Assembly (NCBI GenBank): GCA_025618425.1
Contig: CM046833.1
Coordinates: 9,311,429-9,375,428 of the forward strand
Direction of reading: 5' to 3'
Length of the DNA stretch: 64,000 nucleotides
Origin: Heliocidaris tuberculata
Taxonomy: Eukaryota > Echinodermata > Echinoidea > Camarodonta > Echinometridae
Position 1 is the stretch's first letter. Each line of letters begins with the position of its first letter. Under the pieces are notes generated by a model that saw only the letters and a list, made by a program, of their open reading frames with translations, was not told the DNA's origin and ran no database searches. Position numbers and translations under genes: made by a program. Of the stretch, positions 1-12,610 are shown piece after piece.

Positions 1-136
1 GAAATTATTACAGCAATTTTAGTAACTGATTCATAAGTCGTTAATAATAACTGACATTGATTTATTCCTCTCATATTTCTGCTTTTAATAAAAACCATTT
101 TATTTTCAGTTTTCTTTTTTTCAAACTAATGATTAA

Positions 137-209
137 CCGACTGGCTACTGGAACCGGATGACCCCTGTAATAAGCCTATGGGAATGAGAGAATTCAGTAG
201 TCGAACAGG
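137..209 (+). mobile_element. TTAA-flanked ~73 bp MITE, copy 1 (piggyBac-like)
   Basis: A short element starts CCGACTGGCTACTGGAACCG, ends AGTCGAACAGG, and is bounded by TTAA at 133-136 and 210-213. Two more copies occur at 46985-47056 and 47378-47449. The related repeat unit around 730-755 reads ATGATTAACAATAAGAG with a single TTAA (738-741), which is the expected empty site. TTAA duplication is diagnostic of piggyBac-type transposition. No transposase is present, so the superfamily assignment is inference from the target site and the CCY/RGG termini. Confidence 0.7.
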
Positions 210-2443
210 TTAACAATAAGGGATATGCCGAATCTTAAATCTAGAACTATTTGAATGACTGTGAAATGCACTTCGGTCCCTATCCCTTCGTTCAATATAT
301 TTTTCTTAATTTGTGATACATTCTAAAAGAATTTACTTTTTATCCGTTTCTTATAACATATGTTTTCATGGGCGTACGGGGGGGGGGGGGGGGGGGAGCA
401 GGCCTAGGGGTTGTAGTCCCCCTTCCCTTAACGTTGAATGCCATTATTCGTGCAGCGAGGGGCCAGAATACCCTGTGTATACAGGTAAGTTTATATAATT
501 GTTACCATTAAAACGTGTCTCTCTTTGCTCGATTGAAAATTGAGGAAAATAGTACTTTGATATTCGGCAAGGGACGTCGTCTCCCCCACTCCGCCCTACG
601 CCTATGTATATTTACAATGTATCATGTAAATACAAATATCTTGTATATAATCGGTTGAAAATCTGTTTCTCCCATATACCTGCTTTTAATAAAACCAGCA
701 TATTCTCAGGGCTTACATTTGATTTGAAAATTAATGATTAACAATAAGAGATACTTTTCCCAACACAAACCTTAATTTATACTTAATTTCTTTTCTTATT
801 ATATATTTTTACATTGGCGTTGGGGGGGGGGGGGAGGAGGGACAAGGAGCTGTAACCTCCCCCATCCCCTCGAACGTTGCATGCCATTATCCTTGCTGCG
901 AGTTCCCCCAGTACCTAGTGAATACAGATAAGGAAATAAGATTGTTACCATTATAAAGTGTCTCTTTGCTCGATTGACAATTTATGAAAATGGAAAATTC
1001 GATATTCGGCAATGGGCGCCTATGTATGACTACACTCTAGCGGTTAATCACAGGGACAGTGGCGAGTGAGACACCCTGCGTGACCATGACATTGTATGCT
1101 TACCATGTATCATGTAAATATGAATATCTTGTATATAATCATCTAATAAAATTATTTTTTTATTGTTTCCCAATGGAATAATATCTATGCTCGAATCCCA
1201 TGAATTAAAATTGTTTTTGCTTGTAATGAAATAGTTAAAAAATACATCCTTATTGGTTATTAATAATGGAATTTTCATATATTTTTCAATATCATTCATC
1301 AAGTTGACTAGTAGTTGAGTACTTATGAAGGGTTTTGGAATAAAATACTCAAAACAATAAGAACAATAATTAACTGGTTATGGCAATTACAGCGTAAGTT
1401 TGCATCTCTCTGTTTCACCTATATAAGTATAAGTGAATGTGTCATTGTTTGTTGCGTGTGTGTGTGTACGTATGTTTCTTATTCATGAAATTTCATTCCT
1501 TGGACTACGAATTTGGGAAGTATTTATCGTATAATACGTTCGCTGCTTGATGTCTATAACAATGTTATTATTCTTTGCTGTAAAAAAAAAAGAAAAAGAA
1601 TTTTACAGTTTGATTCTCAGGAACCAATTAAAATGGGTGAAATCGTAATATCAGGGTATGTTAGTTTTATAGAGGGGCGGAATTCGACCAACATTCGACC
1701 GCAAAGGGGAGATCTACTTTGCATGGTCTGTATATGTGTATTGGATGGTTCAATGCATGATTTTTTTATTTTATGTGGATGCAGGTTTTTGTGAACGTGG
1801 GGTGGGGTGGGGGGGGGGGGCAATTTCGAAATTGTTGAGGCAGACAAAATGAACATCGAAGAAAAAAATAAAAAAGAAAAAAAATTTCTGAACTGATGAT
1901 TTATGTTCTACACGCACAGACATGCCGACACGCGCACAAAAACACAAACAAAATTCGAAAAAGAGAAAAATAAAGATTATTAGAGTGTTTTGGCCCTGGA
2001 TGTTCACTCACCGTCAAAAAATGTGCACATTTGTGTTCCAAAGTCTTTTCTTTTTTATTTATCTGACCGCAATAAACTACAGTTAGGTGTAAATTTTTGG
2101 CAAGGTCGGGGGTATCGAAACATTAAGATTTTTTTTTTTTTTTTTTTTTGGAGGCAGATCATTGTCTTGAAATTACAAATTTTGGGTTTCTTGACACTGG
2201 CTTAAACAAACTAAGGAGGAGGGGGTGACGTCTGAACACCTCGGGTAGGTGTAGGATAGGGTTAAAGTCTTGAGCCCTCGGTTTCATTTGTGACCCTTAT
2301 TTAGTAGATGAACCCTACTTCGTAAGTTTATAATCCTCTTTTTTTTGGGGGGGGGGGGGAGGGGGGTCAAAGCACCACTTTTTACAATACAAATGAAACC
2401 AAAAATAGCTCCAAGCGATGCAAGATATTGCGCTGTCATCTAA

Positions 2444-2530
2444 GCCAGCGCTTCTCAACCCTTTTTAACTCCAGGCCCACTTTGGCTCTTAGAATTTTTT
2501 TAAGGCCCACCTAAGGTGGCGTATCTGGAC
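2444..2530 (+). mobile_element. hAT-like element terminus, single end
   Basis: CAGCGCTTCTCAACCCTTTT followed by a GGCCCAC-rich stretch resembles the terminal inverted repeat and subterminal region of Charlie-type hAT elements. I did not find the matching opposite end nearby, so this is a fragment or a chance resemblance. Confidence 0.35.
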
Positions 2531-2999
2531 CTTGGCTTAAGGGGGGGGGGAATCCGAGCCTAGAGTGATCCAGAAAAAATCCCTTTCCAGTCCCTAATTT
2601 GTTTTGAAATGGAACTGAAGATCAATCACCCACACTGAGCTACTACCGGCAATATAGAGACTTACCTCCATAATTAGAGATTCACCCTGTTTTCCGCTGG
2701 TTTTTGCGTCAAAATGTATGAAGGGTACAAATCAGTTTTGTAACAAGCACGTAATACATGTATCATTGTATGCATATCATGCTAATATTGTGCTTCAGTT
2801 ATTTATAGGAGGAAAATAACCATCTTATAGATTCTATTGATATTGATGAATGAATTATTCATTTTTTCTTTTACAAATACTTCAGATTTTGAAAATTTGA
2901 GTAATCTATTGTCATAGGACTAAGCATTCCTAAATGAGCAAGATATGTCACCATGCGTCGAAATTTGTGCATATCACACTTCTCATGGTATTGAATTTT

Positions 3000-3984
3000 G
3001 CGCACGTCAGTCGCCTGTACGGGGCTGTAAGTTCGCCTCAAGAGTTCTTGGAGGTAAGAGGGGGTAGGTCAATGAGGAGGGTGAAAGACACCTAAAAGGA
3101 GATGCAGAGAGGTGCACGACTGGTTGTGACCATGACAATAGAAGGACGTACGAATCGCAGCCGATCGCAGCTCCGGACACGCACTTACAAAAACACACCC
3201 CATCAGTTGTGACCATAGCGTTTTGTAAGGGAGTGCAGGTACTCTTAGAAAAAAATTAGGTGTTAGAATGGTGAAACCTCGCCTTTTAGAAAGCTAGAAA
3301 GCTGATCGCAAATTCAAATGTTGGGGGAGGGGGGGGGGGGGACTATCCCCCCCCCCCCCCGATAGATGGAAGCAGACATCTACCCCCCCCCCCTTTCTTA
3401 TGACACCTATGATGGATAAGGTTTCTAAATGTTAAGAAACATTGCGTCTATTAGTATACGAGAGAGCGTAGCGACCTGTGAGAAAATTGATTTTTAAAGA
3501 AAGATTCAGTTTTAAAGCACTAACAAGATTATCATACACCGTTGTAATACGAAATCATTACATGTAATTTTCTCCTTTTTTTTTCTTGCGAAGGGGGCCC
3601 TTTGGGGGTGAGGGCAAAAATCGATTTTGTCCTCGTACTTTAATGATTGGAGGGGATCCCCCTCCAACTGCCCCCTCTGCCACTTTCTCTCTCCCCCCCC
3701 CCCCCCCCCCCCCCCCCCCGCTTCCGGCGACTATGGAGGATGAAGGGAGGCGAAACTATGTTGCCATTGTGAAAAACATAATAAAATAACTGACCTGGAT
3801 TACTGACAAAAGGGATGACGACGTAATGGCACTTCCCCCCATTTAGGGAGGGAGGCTCGAATATGTCGCAATTCTGAAAACATGAATTGAAGCCCGAGAT
3901 TTTGACAATAGGGACCATTGACAAAATGGGAATTCCCCCGCTTATTGAGGGATAGTAGACCATAATCTGGAAAATCGTCCAAGT
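3000..3984. other. No gene seen; G/C homopolymer-rich spacer
   Basis: I see no coding evidence. Long G and C runs occur at about 3330-3400 and 3690-3720. The second run creates a poly-proline ORF that I regard as spurious. Confidence 0.6.
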
Positions 3985-4251
3985 CGTAAGGTGTCTAAGA
4001 CGCTGTGTTTGGGTAAACAGACTAAAAACAGTTCAGCGTACCGATGCACATCATGTATGTATGCTGCTCCCCAAGGTTTACCACCATGCCAATCGCAATT
4101 CGGATTGCAGCACGTTACCTGATTGCTTCTTCTGCTTAATGATTGCAGGTAGCTAACAGTATCTACCAGTTCAGGTGATGTACATTAGCAATATTATTTC
4201 AATAATCAGCCGAAATAAAACGAATACTTATAGAAATAACAGCAACAAGAT
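3985..4251 (+). promoter_or_regulatory. Conserved promoter/leader of the receptor-like gene
   Basis: This stretch aligns with 20680-20870 upstream of the decayed paralogue. Shared blocks include GACGCTGTGTT, TATGCTGCTCCCC, AGGTTTACCA, TTCGGATTGC and GATTGCTTCT or its equivalent. In the paralogue the first part contains GGGTATATAAACAG, a good TATA box (about 20697-20710). Here the same site reads GGGTAAACAG, so four bases including the TATA core are missing. Conservation between two diverged copies suggests a 5' leader or core promoter. The transcription start itself cannot be seen. Confidence 0.45.
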
Positions 4252-4483
4252 ATGCCTAAAATGGGAGGAAAGCGTAGCAAATATGGCTCTTGCCATGACT
4301 CCTGTCAGATTGATCTGGAACGACAGAAGTTGATACAAACAGAGAACACTGATTGTTCCACGTCCCCCAAAACCGCGACCAGTCAACATTCACCCGTTCC
4401 ACGCTCTGTTAACCTTGCGATGATATTAAGCGGTCTCTGGCGTCCATCAACTGGAGGCCGCACCTGCGATTCCCGTGGTCACG

Positions 4484-6300
4484 ATGACGATATCGACAAC
4501 AAGACTGAAGTCTCGACTGAAATGGAGAACATTCCGGCGATGGATTCTCAGGGCCACAGCTCTGATCTTGATAATGGATCTTAACCACGTGCATCGAAAA
4601 GTTTCAGGTGAGATAATTTTCTTTTTGTTTGGTAGGTCGATCTTAAATCTTTGAAAGGGTAATACACATTTTTAGGATAGCGTGCACAATTTTTACTTCT
4701 ATAAAAGGTTTCACCAACGGATGATATTGGGATATACCTTTTCAGCAGGTTTAGAAAGTAATGAAAATAGATAGGAGCTCGTAAAATTTTTTCTAAGTGT
4801 TTCATGAATATTTGATAATGTCTTTAAATCTCATTAAGGAAATTATGCTAGAAAATTTATGCCATGAAATACGGTTTCCTTTCTGCTGGGACACATGGTA
4901 TAATGAAATTTGTAAGATCTTTTCCCGCGGAAATCCCGATGTTCCTTCATACGTTGCATTAAATAAGGTATAATTACACGGGGTATTAGTTAATCATACC
5001 GTAAAATAAATTTCAATGTCACAGTGAACAGTGTCAAAGTGTTTCAGTGTCAAATGTAAAATGTGTCTTCGAAGCTATTATGTTTTGTATACCTTCTTGA
5101 TAAGCGCAATACACATCTTTCAACGATAGTTTCTTATGACAAGCGAGTGTATGTCGATATCTTTCCCTTTTCCCCCTTCAGATGCTCCAGTTTACCCCTG
5201 GATTGAATCAATATTCATTATAGTTCTACTGTTCAATTTTGGTTGCTGGACAAAATGTTACATCACTTTGCTCTGCTTAAACTTGAAAGAAAAGGACGTT
5301 CTACTCGATACTTTAGATTACTTGTGTTTTAGCATCCCGATATCTTCCGCGGTGGCTTTTTCGCTGTATGTCCGCATCAGTGCCTGCTTGAAACGTTTCA
5401 ACAACAGGAAAAATTCCATTCTGGAAATCGTAGACCTTCAGCATGTCCAAGAGTGCACAACGGTGCTAATGAGAAGTAAGATAGGACATCAGTCTTTGAG
5501 AATTCAGAAGATCATGCCCTTTTTCGCACTCTCATTTGCGAACACTATTCTCAAGTTTGTGAGCGAAGTCTTTATTAATCCTCCAATGTGCCAAAAAGCC
5601 CTTCACAATTTTTCTCGGATCCAGGTAGCTCCATGTTTCATGTCTTACGGTGGATTCTGGTACACAATCTACATTTACCGAGTTGCCCTGCATTGCGAAT
5701 TGAACGTGGCGATTCTTCAAATCGGTCAAGCAGCGATCCGCAACGAGCTCGATCAGGCCCGACGTCTGGTAAATCGTATGTACTCTAAGTACCACGTCCT
5801 ACGAAAATTCACAGGCGTTTGGATGGCCATCATGATGTTCGTTTAATACGACGGTACATACTGTATTATCTATGATGTACACCAGTACTGAATTGTCGCA
5901 TCTCGTGAAGGCTGATAGTAATTCAGGTCACATGGTATTCGGCTCCCTGTCGGTTTTGACAACTAGATGGTTGCAAATTGTTATGTTTTACGCCCTTCCG
6001 TTGCAAGCCCTGGGCGGCCTCAACATCGAATATATGTGGAACCGCTTCCGGCATGTCATCACCAAGTCTAAGGTCGAAGCGCACTCGTCATTCTTTGACG
6101 AGGTGTTGCACTATGTGAAGGAAATAGACACATTGGGAACGCCATTGCTGAGGTGGACCGCCGCCTTTCCGGTCACAGCTCTATTATTCCCGTTACTCCT
6201 TCATATAAATTTCCCAGATGGATCGTCTTGGAGGTACAGATACCCATACCATCAATGCTCCAATGACACCTATGTGACTGTCATTGAGGGTGTATTTTAA
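4484..6300 (+). pseudogene. Multi-pass membrane receptor, possibly Gr-like (7tm_7-like), frameshifted
   Basis: Exon 1 is open from ATG 4484 to a GTGAGA donor at 4608, and exon 2 starts at 5182 after a pyrimidine tract and CAG; the phases agree (split Asp codon). Exon 2 encodes several hydrophobic segments (about 5205-5285, 5310-5375, 5510-5570, 5630-5690, 5810-5890, 5945-6010, 6160-6215) separated by basic loops. The frame breaks at about 5838-5847, where the upstream frame stops at 5846 and the next frame continues to 6300. A possible further donor (GAG/GTACAG, 6234) suggests a missing last exon. Membrane spacing and an Arg/Lys-rich intracellular loop recall invertebrate gustatory-receptor-like proteins, but I do not see the diagnostic C-terminal TYxxxxxQF motif. 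An overlapping polar ORF (4252-4584) is conserved at DNA level with 21960-22165. It could be an N-terminal tail put out of frame, or leader sequence. The frameshift could also be an assembly error. Confidence 0.5.
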
Positions 6301-7013
6301 TTCTAATTAACGTTGCATGCTCACGATGGGTCATTTCAAGTGGGTTACAACCTACGATAATAAAGTCCATGTCGGCAATTTATGCTTGCACTAGGAATGC
6401 AAAGCAATGTTTACAGTGTTCATTTTGCATTCACTTTATTCAAACAAATCTATCGGTAAATTAGACATTCATATCCTGTCAGCTAATCTCAAAACAGCAT
6501 TCTTCATCTTTTTATATAATTGTCCATTTGTTAATTATGTGGCTAGTTGAAAAGTTTTGAGCTATTATCCATAAATTCGGTCTGACATCCCAATTCAAAA
6601 TGGTCTAGCGACGCCCCTGTTCATCTTGCGTTAAGACCTATCAATCACTGACGCAGCTGTACGCCAGAAAATGAATCCTTGCATGCAACGTTAAGACAGC
6701 ATTATCTGTGACTGCCATGTTGATTCGTTTCTAGATTTACATATTAATCTGGGACAGTATTCGTGTTAGGCGCACATCCCCTAAATGAAAACGATCTATT
6801 CCTTTACCAAGAAATAAGAAATGTGAAATTTATCGAATCTCAGTTCAAAGCAAATGCAAGAGATGCTGAAAAGGTACGTCAAAGGTACGTCAAAGATGCC
6901 AAGTTGCATTTGCTTTAAACGTTACTGTAAATATCAATACGTTCTCATCTTTAATCGGAATCTCCTGAAACTGACTTAATTTGACAGCCAGAAGAGGCTA
7001 CTAGGAAGTGCGA
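6301..7013. other. No gene seen; contains a hairpin
   Basis: This is AT-rich sequence downstream of the receptor-like gene, where a last exon would be expected; none was recognised. 6847-6917 holds 13-bp perfect inverted arms (AAAGCAAATGCAA and its complement) around a doubled AAGGTACGTC. Confidence 0.5.
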
Positions 7014-8676
7014 ACATATTACACCACTTTTAAGTAATTGATTCATAAAGTCGTTAATAATAAATGACATTGTTTTTTCCCCTCATATTTCTGCTTGTAA
7101 TGAGACCAGCTTATTTTCACGGTTTACATATGATGTTTAAAATTATGATTGACAGTAAGAGATGTTCACATTCCTCGACACCAAACATTTTCTTTTCAAC
7201 AAAACACCTCTGTGCGCCAAATCTAAAATCTAGAACTATTTGAATGACTATCTTAAATGCACTTTGCTTTCTACAATCGTTAAAATATTTTGCTTGTACA
7301 ATACATGTTGTGATATATTCTAAAAAAAACTTACTTCTTATCGGTTTCTTATCACATATGTTTACTTGGGTGTAAGGGAAAGGGGGTGGGGGATGTAGCC
7401 CCCCCCCCCCCGAACGTTGAATACCATTATTCGTGCAGCGAGTTTATCGAATACTGAATGTATACAGATAAGGAAATTCTGATTGTTACCGTGATAAAGT
7501 GTCTCTTTTTTACTAGATTGAAAAGTGAGGAAAATTGAAATTTGATATAGGGACGACATCTCCCCCGCTCACGCCTTACGCCCATGAATGTTTACGATGT
7601 ATCATGTAAATACAAATATGTTGTATATAATCGTTTAAAAATCTGTATCCCCCATGTTCCTGCTTTTAATAAAACCAGCATATTTTCATAGCTTACATTT
7701 GATTTGAAAATTAATGATGAAGAATAAGAGATATTCACATTTCCCAACACACAACCTTTTCTCTAAAAAATCTAGAACTATTTGAATGACTCTGTTAAAT
7801 GCTCTTCGCTCTCTACATTCGTAAAAAAGGGTATTTTGCATGTACAATACACCCTATGATAAATTCTACAAGAACTTACTTATTTTCTGTTCTTATTACA
7901 TATTTTTAAATTGGGGTGGGGGATGGGGGCAGGGAGCTGTAGCCCCCCCCCCCCCCATCCCCCGAACGTTGAATGTCATTATTCGTTCTGCGTGTACTCA
8001 GTGTATACATGTAAGGAAATATGATTGTTACTATTATAAAGTGTCTGTTTTTTGCTCGATTGACAATTTATGAAAATGGAAATGCGATATTCGGCTATGG
8101 GCGCCTATGTATGTTTACCATGTATCATTCACATACAAATATTTTTGTAGATAATCATCCAATAAAAGTTAATTTGGTGTTTCCAAGTGGATAATATTCG
8201 AATACAAAATGACAATTTTGTTTAGCTTGTAACGAAATAGTTAAAAGATACATTAATATTGGTTATTGATAATGGAATTATTATATAATTTTCAATATTA
8301 TTCATCAAGTTGACTAGTATTTGAGTACCTATGAAGGGTTTCGGAATAAAATACTTAAAACAGTACTTAATTGGTCATGGCAAATTTAGCGTAAGTTTGC
8401 GTCTCTCACTTTCATTTATATAAATATGAGTGCGTGTGTGTGTGCGTGTTTACGTATGTTTCTAATCCATGAGAATTCATTTCGTTGGCCGCGAATTTGG
8501 GAAGTCTTTGGTTTATAACAATGTTATTATTCTAAGCTGAAAAGTAAAAATAATTTTAAAGTTTTTCAGTCTCAAATAAAACTGCTAAAATCCAAATATC
8601 AGGTTTATTAATAGTTTGAAGAGGGGCTGACTTCGACCAACATTTGACCGCAAAGGGGAAATTTACTTTGAATAAT

Positions 8677-8711
<35 letters not shown>

Positions 8712-9560
8712 ATGGTTCAATGAATGATCTATAATGTTTTTTTTTATTAGTCGTGGATGCAGGTTTTTGTGAGGGGGGGGGGAACAATTTTAAAATTGTT
8801 GAGGTAGACAAGATGAACAACACAAATGAAAGAAATAAAAATAAGAGAAGCTTTTCTTAGCTGATGGTGTATGTTTTACATACATACACACAAACACACA
8901 CACACGCCTACACACATACACAAAATTCGAGAAACAGAAAATAAAGTTTATTATAGTAATTTGGCCCTCGATTTTCACTCACCCTCAAAGTATGAACGCT
9001 TCATTAATGTTCCAAAGTCTCCGGAAATTAAAGGCTACTCCTCGCATCGCTCGCTCACAAAAATTTAGAAATAAAAAAAATTGATAATCAGGCAAAAGGC
9101 ATCATCCCCCCTTGCGCAAATGGTTCCATATGATCAAGATCTCTACATCTGCGATTTTATTTTATTGTTATTTGAAAGGGAAGGGGGCGGGGGAAAAGAA
9201 GAGATTAGGGTGCTGCAGTTTTGTTGGTAAATTTGGGTTTCACACCCTAAAAATTTGGATGTCACACCACCCCTATTCATAATGTTCTAGGGATAGACGC
9301 CCCTGCCTTTGATAGCATTTCCTGTCAAAATGTGTGGAGTACATAACAGGTGTGTAATGCATGTGTGGAAGTATAATCGGGCTCATGGAACTGATATAGA
9401 GGAAATTATCAATACTCAGATGAATGAATGAATTATAAATGAAATAAAGTTTGAACTTTTTGAAAATCCAAGTAATAGTTATGAGATATGACATGGCATG
9501 AATGATGGACTTGATTTATTCGTTATCGTGCATCTTGATTTGTGCAACTGTTTCTAAACG
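7014..9560. repeat. Segmental duplication, copy 2 (partner 1-3000)
   Basis: This is the second copy of the left-edge block, in the same orientation. It again holds two tandem sub-units about 525 bp apart (landmark near 7597 and 8119). It lacks the TTAA-flanked MITE present in copy 1 at 137-209. The site at about 7150 is close to the empty form but mutated. A (GT)n microsatellite lies at about 8678-8709, and a (CA)-rich tract at 8880-8925 matches a (CA)-poor site in copy 1. With copy 1 it brackets the receptor-like gene. Confidence 0.8.
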
Positions 9561-9614
9561 GAACTAAAATTTAAGGATTTTTTTTTTTTTTTTTTTTTAA
9601 GTTTTTGCTAATTA

Positions 9615-10260
9615 CGTGGATTGTCGAGCGCGAAAGCTCTGACGTTTGAGCAAATTTGAGAGAAAGATAACGCTTCGTAGCACTTTTAGGCAGAAAGTTA
9701 GTTTCATCGACGCCCTGACTGCTTTTCAATCACTTGGACGCAATACTGCACTGTATGTTACAGGGATGGGTGCAGGGAGGGGGGGGTGGGGGACTTTTCC
9801 CCTTCCCGTGCGAAGCGCGAAAGCTTTGACGTTTTAGCAAATTAATTTTGAGAGATCATAATCATGACTCGTACAGCACCTTTTCCTTTTTTAGTCGAAA
9901 AGTTCTTTCGACGCCCAGACTGTTTTTCAATTGTTTGGACGCAATACTGCACTCTATGTAACAGGGGTGGGCGCAGGAGGGGGGGGGGGGGGGACTTTTC
10001 CCCTTCCCGTGCGAAGCGCGAAAGCTTTGACGTTTTAGCAAATTAATTTTGAGAGAAACATAATCATGACTCGTACAGCACCTTTTCCTTTTTTAGTCGA
10101 AAAGTTCTTTCGACGCCCAGACTGCTTTTCAATTGTTTGGACGCAATACTGCACTCTATGTAACAGGGGTGGGCGCAGGAGGGGGAGTTTCCCCCTTCCC
10201 GCGCGAAGAGCGAACAATTTGACTTTTTAGAAAACTTTGAGAGAAAGATAAGGGCTCTTA
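9615..10260 (+). repeat. Tandem repeat, ~195 bp unit, about 3.3 copies
   Basis: Successive units begin GCGCGAAAGCTTTGACG or variants near 9630, 9815, 10013 and 10203. Each holds CTTTCGACGCCCAGACTG or a variant, TTGGACGCAATACTGCACT, and a G-run followed by ACTTTTCCCCTTCCCG. Units two and three are almost identical, which indicates recent amplification, whereas units one and four are diverged. The length difference comes mainly from the G-run. Confidence 0.85.
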
Positions 10261-10596
10261 GCACATTTTTGTGGCTTTTTGCTCTCATTTCCCCCCGCTT
10301 TTTGGCTCTCGGTTTTTTTTTTTTTAGTGTGAGTGGGGGGGGGGGGGGGGGGAGAGGCGACGTAGTACAGCCAACTCAAGGGGAGTACCTTTTCCTTTTA
10401 AAGACACAGTCCCAGTAAATATAAGTAGGCTGAAAATATAAAATGTAGGGAACTTTATTGTTTTAGACTTGACACTTTACCAATATAATATTACATTCGC
10501 ATCTTTGTATGGGCCAAATACAGATTATCCAACATTTTTTGCTGATCTTCAAAACATTATAACAGAATATGAAAATCCGTATACCAATATTTGTGG

Positions 10597-10912
10597 CAGG
10601 GGTAAATTCATTTTTCGGATGGGGGTGGGGGGGGGGGGGCAAGAGAGCCTAACATAACGATGTTAATTTCGCACATGATTTTTTTAAACCTCTTAACTAC
10701 CAGCTTCTCCACGGTTATGAAGCAGGCAAAATTAGAAAATTGCTGGCAGAGCGCTGCGAAATTGAAGTCTGATGTTGTAGTATCTTTCATTGTTTGAATG
10801 TTTTAATTTCCCGAGTTTTGCATAATTTTTCCTTATTTTATTTTACATCTCCGGATTTATGGGGGAAACGATATGTTTGCCCCCCCCCCCCCCCCCAGGA
10901 TCGGCGCCCCTG
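10597..10912. mobile_element. hAT-type MITE inside LINE copy A
   Basis: The element begins CAGGGGTAAATTC and ends GGATCGGCGCCCCTG, with a G-run near the left end and a C-run near the right end. It separates LINE sequence ending TATTTGTGG from LINE sequence beginning TATTGTAGG, consistent with an ~8 bp target duplication that has since mutated. The other family-1 LINE copy has one uninterrupted site here (ATCTGTGGGGACTGG). Confidence 0.65.
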
Positions 10913-11825
10913 TATTGTAGGGATTGTAATTTAGTACAAGATTCAACTCCCGATACAATAATTACCTCCTTGTTAATAACCCTCAAGCGAAACAACAGGT
11001 TACAGAAATGAAGAATATATTAGATTAATGCGATTCATGGAGAATAAAATTTCGAACTTAAAGATCCTATACATGGCGACAACAAAACTCTTTTACTCTT
11101 TTAAACAAAGTAGATTACACTTCTTTTTGACATCTTAAGAACTTCTTTCATTAGTTCACAGGGTTGATATTTTTCCGGATTATCGAACGGACCACTCCAT
11201 AACCTTTTCAGGATAGGAATTATTTAAGGGCTAAATTGATCACATTCTGTTCTTCAAATTGGCAACAATAATATTTTTATTTTAGTGCTACATGGTTCTA
11301 ATAAAATATAATGTCTTTGAAAACAGTATAAATAGTTAGAAACCCTGTCGAAAAGTTTAAAAAGGCCAATTTCGATAAAAAACAATGATCTTGAATTTCT
11401 AAATGTGTTGCCAATTTAAGGATTTTGAAGTTTATTCTCCCTTTTAAAAATTTCTGGCATCAAACGCAATATGATCATGAAACCAAAATGGACACAGTGT
11501 GTGCATAATTTTTTGCTCTGTCTACTCATGCATCTGGTATAATTGTGGAGCTCTTAATCAAAAGTCATTGAGCTAAACCACAAAATGTAGTCAATTGTCT
11601 CAAAAAAGGTTAATTAGTCTAAAATCTGAGTTTAGATCAGATAAACCGAGGTCCCGTTTATTGGAAATTCAGCAATTGTTTATTAAACATGTTAAAAAAC
11701 AAGGGTTTGTTTCACAAATTATACGGCAGATTTTGATGAAAACGATTGTCTAGTGAGTGACTGTGAAAGTACTCTAAATTATTAATTATTTTTCGAAACA
11801 TTGATGATGATTATACGGGGAGAAG

Positions 11826-12104
11826 CAGGGGCGGCGCCAGGGTATTTTGATAGGAGGGGCAAGACGACCTAAAGATGACGTCATATTTTTTCTCCATTAA
11901 ATAACAGGGGTAATAATTATAGAGTTATATGTTTAAGACCTCTCTTTTTAATACTCTATTTCTTCTTTCTTCCATTTTCTTCCCTTTTCTTCCTCCTTTC
12001 CTTTTTTTTTCTTCTTTTTTTTCTTTTTTCACTACTTGAAAAATCATAGGGGGGGGGGGGGGTGGTTGCCCCCTCTGCCCCCCCCCCCTGTAGCGCCGCC
12101 CCTG
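11826..12104. mobile_element. hAT MITE (279 bp), copy 1
   Basis: Termini are CAGGGGCGGCGCCAGGG and, inverted, CAGGGGCGGCGCTACAGGG. A perfect 8-bp target duplication GGGAGAAG lies at 11818-11825 and 12105-12112. A second copy of the same family is at 62166-62446. The interior has a TTCTTCCTTTTCTT-rich tract and G and C runs. Eight-base duplications and CAGGGG ends are typical of the hAT superfamily. It is non-autonomous, with no ORF. Confidence 0.9.
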
Positions 12105-12610
12105 GGGAGAAGCTATATCATAGGCTTCCTTTTTTAAGAAACAAGGTGTAAACAGGGGACAAAGTTTACAAAAGATCATTGTTTTGTTTTACGCAAAAGA
12201 CACGGCAGATTTTGATGAAAACGATTGTCTAGTCGGTGACTGTGAAAGTACTCTAAATGATTATTTTTTTTCTCGAAACTTTGATGATGATTATACGGGG
12301 AGAAGCTATATCATAGGCTTCCTTTTTTAAGAAACAAGGTGTTAACAGGGGACAAAGTTTACAAAAGATCACTGTTTTGTTTTACGCAAAAGACACGGCA
12401 GATTTTGATGAAAACGATTGTCTAGTGTGTGACTGTGAAAGTACTCTAAATGATTAATTATTTTTCGAAACTTTGACGGTGATTATACGGGGAGAAGCTA
12501 TATCATAGGCTTCTTTTTTTAAGAAACAAGGTGTAAACAGGGGACAAAGTTTACAAAAGATCACTGTTTTGTTTTACGCAAAAGACACGGCAGATTTTGA
12601 TGAAAACGAT

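Larger units (their letters stand above)
1..3000. repeat. Segmental duplication, copy 1 (partner 7014-9560)
   Basis: Long stretches align in the same order and orientation with 7014-9560. Shared landmarks include a TCTAGAACTATTTGAATGAC block (near 240 and 7230), TGTATCATGTAAATACAAAT (near 615 and 7597), and GTTCCAAAGTCT (near 2034 and 9009). Similarity weakens after about 2050 but is still visible to about 3000. Each copy is itself built of two imperfect units about 490-525 bp apart, as shown by the TGTATCATGTAAATA landmark recurring near 615 and 1105. The left end may extend beyond the window. No convincing gene is present; short ORFs here are chance. Long G runs occur near 380, 820, 1810 and 2345. 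Confidence 0.8.

Noticed and set aside
3586..3963. Poly-proline and poly-glycine ORFs
   Set aside because: They arise from a C homopolymer; flanking residues show no family resemblance.
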